From an uncultured Formosa sp. (lineage in GTDB: Bacteria; Bacteroidota; Bacteroidia; Flavobacteriales; Flavobacteriaceae), in NCBI RefSeq assembly GCF_947500765.1, contig NZ_CANMTH010000002.1, positions 186,001-250,000 of the forward strand: a stretch of DNA of 64,000 nucleotides, written 5' to 3'. The position numbers and the translations under genes were made by a program. How positions within the stretch are numbered: position 1 is the stretch's first letter; every line of letters begins with the position of its first letter. The notes beneath the pieces are model-generated. The model ran no database searches, was not told the origin of the DNA, and was given only the letters and a program-made list of their open reading frames with translations. This document shows, in pieces, positions 53,481-64,000 of this stretch.

Positions 53481-55775
53481 ATGAATCAAGATTATATTAA
53501 ACCAGACAATTGGTCGATAATTGAAGAAGGATTTGATGTAGAACGCGTTAAATCATCAGAGAGTTTATTCAGTATCGGGAACGGTGCTATGGGGCAACGT
53601 GCTAATTTTGAAGAGTACTATTCAGGACCTACATTTCAAGGAAGTTATATTGCTGGTGTGTATTATCCAGATAAGACGCGTGTTGGTTGGTGGAAAAATG
53701 GATATCCTGAATATTTCGCTAAAGTATTAAATGCACCAAGTTGGATTGGTATTAATGTATTTGTAAACGGAAATCCTTTAGATTTATTTACGTGTAAAAC
53801 CGTGTCCGACTTTAAGCGTGAATTAAATATGAAAGAAGGTTGGTTATCGCGTTCTTTTAAAGCAACCTTGCCAAATGATGTTCAAGTAGCAGTCAAAACA
53901 AAACGTTTTTTAAGTTTAGAGTTAGATGAAATTGGAGCCATTTCTTATAGCATAACGCCTTTAAGTGGTGATGTAGAGATTACCTTCGAACCGTATTTAG
54001 ATTCTGGAATTACTAATGAAGATACCAATTGGGACGATAAATTTTGGGAAACTACTGCGGTAACTCAAGATGGAAATATGGCGTTTATTGAAGCTTTTAC
54101 AATGAAAACGGAGTTTAAAACTTGTACGTTTATGGCTTCAGAATATTTCTTAGATAATCAGAAAATAGACGTAAAAGAAGTGGTGTCGCATACAGACAGA
54201 ACCATTACGTTTAAACAAACCTCTGCAGTAAAACAAAATCAGACATTTTCTATTCATAAATTTGGAGGTTATACTGTAGATCGTAATCACGATGCAGCAC
54301 ATTTGGTTTCTGCCGCAAAAGATGTTTTAACTCAAGCATTACGTTTAGGGTTTCAACATTTATTGGTTCAGCAAGAATTGGCTTGGGCTAAAATTTGGGA
54401 TATGGCAGATATTACAATCGAAGGCGATGTGAAAGCGCAACAAGGCATCCGATTTAATATTATGCAATTAAATCATACCTATTTAGGAAAAGATGCGCGT
54501 TTAAATATTGGTCCGAAAGGATTTACAGGTGAAAAATATGGAGGAAGTACCTATTGGGATACCGAAGCCTATTGTATTCCGTTTTACATGGCAACAAAAG
54601 ATCAAGAAGTTGCCCGTAATTTATTAGAATATCGTTACAATCATTTAGATCGTGCTATTGAAAATGCAGGAAAATTAGGTTTCACTAATGGTGCAGCTTT
54701 ATATCCAATGGTAACTATGAATGGTGAAGAATGCCATAATGAATGGGAAATTACATTTGAAGAAATTCATAGAAACGGAGCCATAGCATTTGCCATTTTT
54801 AACTATTACCGTTATACAAACGATTATAGTTACATTCCAGAAAAAGGATTAGAAGTATTAATCGGGATTGCTCGTTTTTGGCAACAACGTGCAACCTTAT
54901 CTACAGCACATAATAAATACGTGATTCTTGGTGTTACAGGACCAAACGAATACGAAAACAACGTAAATAATAATTTTTATACCAATTATCTTGCAAAGTG
55001 GTGTATAGATTATGCAATAGAAAATATTAAGAAAGTTGCTAAAGAATACGAAGACGATTTTAGTAGAATTCAAGATAAAGTAAATCTGTCTCCTGAAGAA
55101 TTAGAACAATGGAAAGCCGTTGCAGGAAATATGTATTTACCATTTTCTGAAGCACATAATGTGTACTTACAACAAGATGGTTTCTTAGATAAAGAATTAA
55201 TAACTGTAGCAGATTTAGACAAAGCTTCCCGCCCAATAAATCAAAAATGGTCTTGGGACCGCATCTTACGTTCGCCTTATATAAAACAAGCCGATACGTT
55301 ACAAGGTTTTTACTTTTTTGAAGATCACTTTACTACTGAAGAATTAGAGCGTCACTTCGATTTTTATGAGCCATTTACAGTTCACGAAAGTTCATTGTCG
55401 CCTTGTGTACACAGTATTCAGGCTGCAAAATTAAACCGTATGGATCAGGCTTATGAGTTCTATTTACGTACATCTCGTTTAGATTTAGACGACTATAATA
55501 GAGAGGTTGAAGAAGGTTTACATATTACCTCTATGGCAGGAACTTGGATGAGTATTGTTGAAGGTTTTGGAGGGATGCGTATTAAAAATAATACATTGTC
55601 TTTTGAGCCTAAAATTCCTCACCAATGGGAAGGATATTCATTTAAAGTGAATTTTAGAAATCAAGTTGTAAAAGTGAAAGTGACTCAAAAAGGTGCTGAA
55701 TTTAAACTTGAGAAGGGTAGCGAATTAGAAATAATCGCTAATAATGAAAAAGTAGTACTTCAGTTAGAAGATTAA
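53481..55775 (+). CDS. GH65 maltose phosphorylase
   Basis: A 764-residue inverting phosphorylase: maltose + phosphate gives beta-glucose-1-phosphate + glucose. The N-terminal beta-sandwich (DNWSIIEEGFDVERVKSSES) precedes the (alpha/alpha)6 barrel. The catalytic-acid glutamate lies in GEECHNEWEITFEEIHRNGA (about 415-434). Substrate-loop motifs STYWDTEAYCIPFYM and HESSLSPCVHSI are also present. There is no signal peptide, so it is cytosolic. Maltose rather than trehalose or kojibiose specificity rests on context and motif similarity. Confidence 0.93.
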   Translation: MNQDYIKPDNWSIIEEGFDVERVKSSESLFSIGNGAMGQRANFEEYYSGPTFQGSYIAGVYYPDKTRVGWWKNGYPEYFAKVLNAPSWIGINVFVNGNPLDLFTCKTVSDFKRELNMKEGWLSRSFKATLPNDVQVAVKTKRFLSLELDEIGAISYSITPLSGDVEITFEPYLDSGITNEDTNWDDKFWETTAVTQDGNMAFIEAFTMKTEFKTCTFMASEYFLDNQKIDVKEVVSHTDRTITFKQTSAVKQNQTFSIHKFGGYTVDRNHDAAHLVSAAKDVLTQALRLGFQHLLVQQELAWAKIWDMADITIEGDVKAQQGIRFNIMQLNHTYLGKDARLNIGPKGFTGEKYGGSTYWDTEAYCIPFYMATKDQEVARNLLEYRYNHLDRAIENAGKLGFTNGAALYPMVTMNGEECHNEWEITFEEIHRNGAIAFAIFNYYRYTNDYSYIPEKGLEVLIGIARFWQQRATLSTAHNKYVILGVTGPNEYENNVNNNFYTNYLAKWCIDYAIENIKKVAKEYEDDFSRIQDKVNLSPEELEQWKAVAGNMYLPFSEAHNVYLQQDGFLDKELITVADLDKASRPINQKWSWDRILRSPYIKQADTLQGFYFFEDHFTTEELERHFDFYEPFTVHESSLSPCVHSIQAAKLNRMDQAYEFYLRTSRLDLDDYNREVEEGLHITSMAGTWMSIVEGFGGMRIKNNTLSFEPKIPHQWEGYSFKVNFRNQVVKVKVTQKGAEFKLEKGSELEIIANNEKVVLQLED

Positions 55776-55810
55776 AAAATTAAAGATAGTGCGTTTTGAT
55801 AGTTAGGCTG

Positions 55811-55861
55811 TTTAATTCTTATTGTGGTGGTTTGTTAATAACAATTTCATTCAGAATTAAA
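55811..55861 (+). promoter_or_regulatory. Inverted repeat in the leader of the GH97 gene
   Basis: TTTAATTCT (55811-55819) and AGAATTAAA (55853-55861) are perfect inverted repeats. Inside lies the palindrome TTGTTA-A-TAACAA. It may be a stable mRNA structure between the phosphorylase and GH97 genes; the 165-bp gap is the longest in the plus arm after the transporter. Confidence 0.35.
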
Positions 55862-55913
55862 TAATTGTCAGAATGCACTTGTCTTTAATATATTAAAGCT
55901 TGCTGTTTTGTAA

Positions 55914-58055
<2,142 letters not shown>

Positions 58056-58094
58056 CTAATATGTTTTTTCTGAATAATAATTTTTATACTAAAA

Positions 58095-60002
58095 ATGTAT
58101 ATAGATATGCGTATATTATTTAAAGGATTAGTAAACAATAAACAAACTATTTTTTCTATGGTATTACTATTTTTTAGTCTGAATTTAAGTGCACAGATTA
58201 CACATGTAGAGCCGCCGAATTGGTGGGTAGGTTTCGAGAATTCAGAATTACAATTATTAGTTAAAGCCCCTGAAATAGGACGTGCCGTTCCTGAAATTAA
58301 TTATCCGGGTGTCTCGATTTCTGCAATACACCAAGCTAAAAGTCCGAATTATTTATTTATCGATTTATTTATAGATAAATCAACTCCTGTAGGACGTTTC
58401 GATATTATATTTAACAGAAATACCGATGAGTCTGCAGTGTATTCTTACGAATTAAAAGCACGTGATAAAAAACCTGAAGATTATATTGGTTTTAATAGTT
58501 CTGATGCTATTTATTTAATTACGCCCGATCGTTTTTCTAATGGGAATACCGAGAATAATATAGATACAGATCTGAGAGAGCAAATTATAGATCGTAACAA
58601 CGATTATGCTAGACATGGTGGCGACATTCGTGGTATTATTAATCATTTAGATTATATAGACGAATTAGGATTTACTGCCATTTGGCCAACACCAATGCTT
58701 ACTAACGATATGAACTCTTCCTCTTATCATGGGTATGCTATGACAGATTTTTATGAAGTCGATCCTCGTTTTGGAACCCTCGAAGAATATAAAGAATTAT
58801 CTCATAAAATGGATGAACGCGGTTTGAAGTTAATTATGGATATGGTGGCAAATCATTGCGGAAGCGAACATTGGTGGATGAAAGATTTACCTTTCGACGA
58901 TTGGGTAAATCAACAAAATGCTTTCGAAACTAAAGGGACGCTTCGAAATTCAAATCATAGACGTACAACTAATCAAGATGTATACGCTTCAGAAATCGAT
59001 AAAAAGGACATGACCGAAGGTTGGTTTGTTCCTTCTATGCCAGACTTAAATCAGAAAAACCCCTTCATGGCGAAGTATATCATTCAAAATAATATTTGGT
59101 GGATAGAAACATTAGAACTTGGAGGTATTCGTCAAGATACTTATCCATATTCCGATAAAAATTTTATTAGTAATTGGGCAGGTGCTATTATGAGAGAATA
59201 TCCTAATTTTAGTATTGTTGGAGAGGAGTGGAGTGTGAAACCATTACTTGTTAGATATTGGCAAACGGGGACACCAAATAAAGAAGGTTTCGAGTCGCAT
59301 TTAAGATCGACTATGGATTTTCCGATGCAAGAAAATATTGTCAATGCTTTAAATGAAGACGAAGGCTGGGCTACTGGTTTCGTAAAAATGTACGAAGGTT
59401 TAGCTATGGATTTTGCATATACTAAACCAGAAGATATTTTAATTTTTCCAGATAATCACGATATGGATCGTGTGTTTTCACAGTTGAAAGAAAATATACC
59501 AAATACTAAAATGGCATTGAGTTATATTTTTCTTATGCCACGAATTGTACAAGTTTATTATGGAACAGAAATTTTAATGCAAAACACTGAAAAACCAGAT
59601 GATCATGGTGTGATTAGATCAGATTTCCCTGGTGGTTGGGATGGAGATGCAGTAAACGCTTTTACAGGAGTAGGCTTAACGGAAAATCAGGCAAGCATGC
59701 AAGATTTTGTACGAAAAGTCTTGAATTATAGAAAACAAAGTGACGCCATTAAGTATGGAAAAACAATGCATTTTGCTCCAATAGATGGCGTTTATGTGTT
59801 ATGTAGAATAAAAGATGATGAAACAATAGTATTAATTTTAAATAAAAATGAAGCCCCTATAGATATAGATTTAACACATTATCAAGAACTAGGTTTAGAG
59901 GGCAAAACACTTAAAAATGTAATTACAGGAGATCCTGTAATATGGAATACTAATTTGCAACTTACCGAGAAAGGCCCTCTGTTATTAACGACAAAGAATT
60001 AA
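58095..60002 (+). CDS. GH13 neopullulanase/cyclomaltodextrinase-like enzyme (SusA-like)
   Basis: A 635-residue enzyme. Signal peptide (about 5-33, ending NLSAQ), then an Ig-like cyclomaltodextrinase N domain (THVEPPNWWVGFENSELQLL) and a GH13 barrel. Conserved regions: DMVANHCGSEHWW, GGIRQDTYPY (nucleophile Asp), VGEEWS (acid/base Glu) and FPDNHDMDR. No lipobox or T9SS tail, so periplasmic. It should cut cyclic and linear maltodextrins. MRIL at 58107 is an alternative start. Confidence 0.92.
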   Translation: MYIDMRILFKGLVNNKQTIFSMVLLFFSLNLSAQITHVEPPNWWVGFENSELQLLVKAPEIGRAVPEINYPGVSISAIHQAKSPNYLFIDLFIDKSTPVGRFDIIFNRNTDESAVYSYELKARDKKPEDYIGFNSSDAIYLITPDRFSNGNTENNIDTDLREQIIDRNNDYARHGGDIRGIINHLDYIDELGFTAIWPTPMLTNDMNSSSYHGYAMTDFYEVDPRFGTLEEYKELSHKMDERGLKLIMDMVANHCGSEHWWMKDLPFDDWVNQQNAFETKGTLRNSNHRRTTNQDVYASEIDKKDMTEGWFVPSMPDLNQKNPFMAKYIIQNNIWWIETLELGGIRQDTYPYSDKNFISNWAGAIMREYPNFSIVGEEWSVKPLLVRYWQTGTPNKEGFESHLRSTMDFPMQENIVNALNEDEGWATGFVKMYEGLAMDFAYTKPEDILIFPDNHDMDRVFSQLKENIPNTKMALSYIFLMPRIVQVYYGTEILMQNTEKPDDHGVIRSDFPGGWDGDAVNAFTGVGLTENQASMQDFVRKVLNYRKQSDAIKYGKTMHFAPIDGVYVLCRIKDDETIVLILNKNEAPIDIDLTHYQELGLEGKTLKNVITGDPVIWNTNLQLTEKGPLLLTTKN

Positions 60003-60115
60003 TTGTTATACAATTTTGTGCCGTGTTTTAAGTTGTGTTTTAGAGGTTAACTCGAATATGCTATAAGATGCTTTTCTTAAAACGATTCCTTTTACATTTT
60101 TAATGTCCAAATACC

Positions 60116-62506
60116 ATGAGAAAATTTATATATTTATTTATCATACTATGCATTACTCAAATAAGTTTTGCTCAAAATCCCGATAGAAGTTTCGTGAAAT
60201 CGGAACCGTCTAACAGCGGTTATAAAGTGATTGTTAATGATGGTTTTTATTTGTTTAAACTTTACAATCAATCTATAGTCGAGACAACTTTTGTACCCAA
60301 AGGAGAAGAGTTTAAACCGGAATCTCATGCTGTGGTTTTGAAAGAAAACCAATCTTTTTCAAATATTTCAGAAACACCCAATAATCTTGTTTTAGCATCT
60401 TCAGGACTTTCTGTTTTAATTAAAAAATCACCATTTCAAATTCAGTATAACTATAAAGGACACCCCATAATTTCTGAAAAAAAAGGTTATTCTAAAATTG
60501 AAGATGGAGAGGCTATTCAGTTTAATTTAGAGGATTCTGAAGTTTTGTATGGTGGCGGAGAACGCGCTTTAGGGATGAATCGCCGAGGATACCGTTTACA
60601 ATTATACAATCGTGCACATTACGGTTATGAAACGCATAGCGAGTTAATGAATTATACATTACCTATTGTAATGTCTTCAAAAAAATATATGATTCATTTT
60701 GATAATGCGCCAATTGGGTATTTAGATTTGGATAGTAAACACGATAATAGTCTGACTTATGAAACCATTTCTGGACGTAAAACATATCAGGTTATTGCGG
60801 GCGATTCTTGGGTAGACATTATAGATGCTTACACCGCGTTAACAGGGAAACAACCTATGCCTCCACGTTGGGCTTTAGGAAATTTTTCTAGCCGTTTTGG
60901 ATATCATTCAGAAGCAGAAACACGAGCGACTGTGTCTAAGTTTAAGGATGATGAGATTCCTGTAGATGCTGTGATTTTAGATTTGTATTGGTTCGGGAAA
61001 GATGTTAAAGGTACAATGGGAAATTTAGCTTTTGATACCGATTCGTTTCCTACGCCTGAAAAAATGATTAAAGATTTTGAGAATCAGGGTGTCAATACCG
61101 TTTTAATTACAGAGCCTTTTATACTAACATCTTCAAACAGATGGCAAGAAGCTGTAGATAATAATATACTAGCTAAAGATTCTGTAGGTAATCCATATAC
61201 ATACGATTTCTTTTTTGGAAATACAGGCCTTATAGATATATATAGTGAATCTGGTTTTAATTGGTTTTCTAATATTTATAAAGATTTATTTAAAATGGGA
61301 GTTTCAGGAATTTGGGGCGATTTAGGGGAGCCAGAAGTACACCCCAAAGCTTTAATCCATGCTACAGGTACGGCAGACGAAGTTCATAATATTTACGGGC
61401 ACGATTGGGCGCGATTGGTTTACGAAAGTAGTTTAAGCCTGAAACCCAATACACGACCATTTATATTAATGCGTGCCGGGTATTCTGGATCTCAACGTTT
61501 CGGATTAATTCCGTGGTCTGGAGATGTTAATCGGTCGTGGGGAGGATTGCAAAGTCAGCCAGAAATCGCCTTACAAATGGGCATGCAAGGTTTAGGATAT
61601 ATGCATAGTGATCTGGGTGGTTTTGCTGGAGATAATCTAGACGATGAGTTGTATGTGCGTTGGTTGCAATATGGCGTTTTTCAACCTATTTACAGACCTC
61701 ATGCACAGGAAGGGGTGCCTAGTGAACCTGTATTTAGAAGTGAAGAAGCGAAGAATTTAGCCCGAAAAGCAATCCGACTACGTTATGCACTATTGCCTTA
61801 TAATTACAATTTAGCATTTCAGAATAATCAAAAAGGAACTCCTTTAATGCGTCCGTTATTTTTTAATAACCCTGATGATGTTGCACTCCAAAATATAGCA
61901 AATACTTATTATTGGGGAGATCAGTTTTTAGTGTCTCCTATACTTGAAGCAGGAGTAACGTCTCATGATGTTGTGTTTCCGAAGAATCAGGTATGGTTTG
62001 ATTTTTATACAGATGAAAAAATTGAAGGCGGACAAACTAAATCCGTTTCAGTAGCAAAAAACAAGATTCCAACCTATGTAAAAGCTGGAGCATTTATTCC
62101 TATAGCGAAACGCATGCAAAATACAAAAGCGTATACTGGGAATAATTTAGAGTTGCATTATTATAACGATGCTTCAATTCTTAATAGTGAATATGAGTTG
62201 TATGATGATGACGGAAAGACAGTTGATGCCTTTGAAAAAGGTAAATACGAAAAGCTTAATTTTTCATATATAAATGATAAGAAGGGAATACGATTTGTCT
62301 TTAAAGATCAAATTGGTTCAAATTATTCTATGCAAACAAAACTTATTCAATTTACCATTCATAATTTAGAAACCGAACCAAAGCATATTAAAAATGGAAG
62401 AAAAGACATGTCGTTTACTTACGATAAACATAAACATGTTTTAGAAATACCCGTTATATGGGATACAGATTCTGAATTTGAAATTAAAATAATTTATAAT
62501 GATTAA
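60116..62506 (+). CDS. GH31 alpha-glucosidase
   Basis: A 796-residue retaining alpha-glucosidase with a signal peptide (RKFIYLFIILCITQISFAQ). An N-terminal beta-sandwich (about 25-225) is followed by the barrel. The nucleophile Asp lies in GIWGDLGEPEVHP and the acid/base Asp in PWSGDVNRSWGG; YMHSDLGGFAG and RWLQYGVFQPIYRPHA are standard GH31 segments. A C-terminal DUF5110-like beta domain is present. Probably periplasmic. The last 8 bases overlap the next gene, so the two are coupled. Confidence 0.92.
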   Translation: MRKFIYLFIILCITQISFAQNPDRSFVKSEPSNSGYKVIVNDGFYLFKLYNQSIVETTFVPKGEEFKPESHAVVLKENQSFSNISETPNNLVLASSGLSVLIKKSPFQIQYNYKGHPIISEKKGYSKIEDGEAIQFNLEDSEVLYGGGERALGMNRRGYRLQLYNRAHYGYETHSELMNYTLPIVMSSKKYMIHFDNAPIGYLDLDSKHDNSLTYETISGRKTYQVIAGDSWVDIIDAYTALTGKQPMPPRWALGNFSSRFGYHSEAETRATVSKFKDDEIPVDAVILDLYWFGKDVKGTMGNLAFDTDSFPTPEKMIKDFENQGVNTVLITEPFILTSSNRWQEAVDNNILAKDSVGNPYTYDFFFGNTGLIDIYSESGFNWFSNIYKDLFKMGVSGIWGDLGEPEVHPKALIHATGTADEVHNIYGHDWARLVYESSLSLKPNTRPFILMRAGYSGSQRFGLIPWSGDVNRSWGGLQSQPEIALQMGMQGLGYMHSDLGGFAGDNLDDELYVRWLQYGVFQPIYRPHAQEGVPSEPVFRSEEAKNLARKAIRLRYALLPYNYNLAFQNNQKGTPLMRPLFFNNPDDVALQNIANTYYWGDQFLVSPILEAGVTSHDVVFPKNQVWFDFYTDEKIEGGQTKSVSVAKNKIPTYVKAGAFIPIAKRMQNTKAYTGNNLELHYYNDASILNSEYELYDDDGKTVDAFEKGKYEKLNFSYINDKKGIRFVFKDQIGSNYSMQTKLIQFTIHNLETEPKHIKNGRKDMSFTYDKHKHVLEIPVIWDTDSEFEIKIIYND

Positions 62507-64000
62507 ACATCAAATAGTGTCAATTGCAATGATTTTATTAGTTTTAATCAGTTGTGATTCTAAAAAGAAAGATATTTTGAAAGAAAATGATAAGGTAGAA
62601 ATTGCCGTCTCACCAAAAAAAGAAGTCGTTTATCAAGTATTTACAAGGTTGTTTGGGAATACAAACCCGACGAATAAACCTTGGGGAACTATTGAAGAAA
62701 ACGGCGTTGGAAAATTTAACGATTTTACAGATAAAGCTTTAAAAGAAATTAAAGATTTGGGCGTTACCCACATTTGGTACACAGGTGTGCCACATCACGA
62801 TGTTATTACAGATTATACTGCATATGGTATCTCTAACGACGATCCCGATGTTGTAAAAGGGCGTGCAGGTTCTCCGTACGCTGTCAAAGATTATTATAAT
62901 GTAAATCCTGATTTAGCAGAAAATCCAGCAGCGCGTTTACAAGAATTTGAAGCTTTAATTGAGCGCTCTCATAAAGCAGGATTAAAAGTGATTATAGATA
63001 TTGTTCCTAATCACGTAGCGCGAAATTACAAGAGTATTTCAAAACCCGAGGGGGTTACCGATTTTGGAGAAACCGATGATAAAACAGTGGTGTATAATGT
63101 TAATAATAATTTTTATTATAACCCAGGAGAACCGTTTATTGTACCCGAACGTCGCGACAGTTATGTGCCTTTAGGAGGTTCTGAAAATGCATTGTTAGAT
63201 GGTAAGTTTGACGAAAATCCATCGAAATGGACAGGAAATGGATCGCGTTTATCACAACCAGATCCTAATGATTGGTACGAAACAGTTAAAATAAATTATG
63301 GTGTAAATCCGGAAGGACATCATGACTTTGATAGTTTGCCAGAAGGATTTGATGCAAAAGATTATAAAGCACATTTCGAATTTTGGAAAGATAAAACAGT
63401 GCCAGATTCTTGGGTAAAGTTTAAAGATATTGCATTGTATTGGATTGCAAAAGGTGTAGATGGATTCCGTTACGATATGGCCGAAATGGTTCCAGTAGAG
63501 TTCTGGAGTTACATGAATTCGGCTATAAAAATGAAAAATCCAGAGGCGTTTTTGTTAGCAGAAGTATACAATCCAAGTTTATATAGAGATTATATCCGTA
63601 AAGGAAAAATGGACTATTTATACGATAAAGTTCAGCTGTATGATACTTTAAAACACGTTATGCAAGGTTGGGGTAAAACCGATGATATTGTACCAATTCA
63701 ACAAGATTTAAAAGATATTGAACACCATATGTTACACTTCTTAGAAAACCACGACGAGCAACGTATTGCAAGTCCGGAGTTCGCAGGAGATGCACAAAAG
63801 GCAAAACCAGCAATGGTTGTATCTGCAACCATAAGCACGTCTCCTACGTTAATTTATTTCGGACAAGAATTTGGAGAGCCAGGAGCAGAAGATTTAGGTT
63901 TTGGAGATCCGTCTAGAACATCTATTTTCGATTATGGTAGTGTGCCAACTTTAAGACGTTGGGTGAATGATAAGAAATTTGATGGTGGCCAGTCTTCTCC
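62499..64000 (+). CDS. GH13 alpha-amylase lipoprotein (SusG-like), 3' end beyond window
   Basis: At least 500 residues, running off the window end with no stop. Start ATG 62499 overlaps the GH31 stop. The lipoprotein signal is MIKHQIVSIAMILLVLISC (C19), followed by a charged linker. GH13 regions: DIVPNHVAR (region I), GVDGFRYDMAEMV (nucleophile Asp), FLLAEVYN (acid/base Glu) and FLENHDEQR. A lipid-anchored amylase after GH97/GH31 matches the role of surface SusG in Bacteroides starch use; surface location is inferred. Confidence 0.9.
   Translation, partial: MIKHQIVSIAMILLVLISCDSKKKDILKENDKVEIAVSPKKEVVYQVFTRLFGNTNPTNKPWGTIEENGVGKFNDFTDKALKEIKDLGVTHIWYTGVPHHDVITDYTAYGISNDDPDVVKGRAGSPYAVKDYYNVNPDLAENPAARLQEFEALIERSHKAGLKVIIDIVPNHVARNYKSISKPEGVTDFGETDDKTVVYNVNNNFYYNPGEPFIVPERRDSYVPLGGSENALLDGKFDENPSKWTGNGSRLSQPDPNDWYETVKINYGVNPEGHHDFDSLPEGFDAKDYKAHFEFWKDKTVPDSWVKFKDIALYWIAKGVDGFRYDMAEMVPVEFWSYMNSAIKMKNPEAFLLAEVYNPSLYRDYIRKGKMDYLYDKVQLYDTLKHVMQGWGKTDDIVPIQQDLKDIEHHMLHFLENHDEQRIASPEFAGDAQKAKPAMVVSATISTSPTLIYFGQEFGEPGAEDLGFGDPSRTSIFDYGSVPTLRRWVNDKKFDGGQSS

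Overview
The window comes from a low-GC bacterium of the Bacteroidota, almost certainly family Flavobacteriaceae. The evidence is two SusC/SusD pairs, C-terminal type IX secretion (T9SS) sorting domains, promoters of the TTG-N19-TAnnTTTG type, a DnaE polymerase with a built-in proofreading exonuclease, and an S16 protein with a long acidic tail. I cannot assign a genus from the sequence alone.

Positions 1-21950 are mostly housekeeping. In order they hold a stand-alone LuxE-like adenylating enzyme, a tiny secreted T9SS-tail protein, a PhoB/PhoR-type two-component pair, a glycosyltransferase, and a trmB-LysE exporter-alkyltransferase-like operon. These are followed by an M1 aminopeptidase lipoprotein, a Mrp-NifU-reductase-ferredoxin iron-sulfur cluster, an acyl-CoA dehydrogenase, trmN6, rimM, rpsP, a small lipoprotein, dnaE, trxA and a DUF58 protein. 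Positions 21990-22642 are a tandem duplication of a complete tRNA-Asp(GTC) transcription unit: promoter, tRNA, terminator and a trailing block.

Positions 23656-30447 (minus strand) encode three nearly contiguous proteins: a transglutaminase-like protein, a circularly permuted ATP-grasp/alpha-E fusion, and a transglutaminase/DUF2126 fusion. This is a predicted peptide-forming or peptide-modifying system whose substrate is unknown, and it is the best candidate here for undescribed biology. The gap after it (30448-31240) carries what looks like a decayed gene.

Positions 31241-41033 hold a DUF2914 membrane protein, a DacB-type D-Ala-D-Ala peptidase lipoprotein, a SusC/SusD pair without any glycosidase, a PLP-dependent acyltransferase and a dipeptide epimerase. 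The neighbours suggest peptide or muropeptide uptake rather than glycan uptake, which is inference.

Positions 41185-64000 are an alpha-glucan (starch/maltodextrin) utilisation locus in two divergent arms. The minus arm encodes SusC, SusD, a three-repeat SusE-like starch-binding lipoprotein and a T9SS-secreted GH13 amylase. The plus arm encodes a LacI regulator, a maltose-type MFS transporter, beta-phosphoglucomutase, GH65 maltose phosphorylase, GH97 alpha-glucosidase, a GH13 neopullulanase-like enzyme, GH31 alpha-glucosidase and a GH13 lipoprotein amylase cut by the window end. The logic runs as follows: surface amylases cut starch, SusC/D/E bind and import oligosaccharides, periplasmic GH97/GH13/GH31 trim them, the MFS protein imports maltose, and GH65 plus beta-PGM convert it to glucose and glucose-6-phosphate. 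A near-perfect AAACGTTT-centred palindrome between the arms is the likely operator for the LacI regulator.
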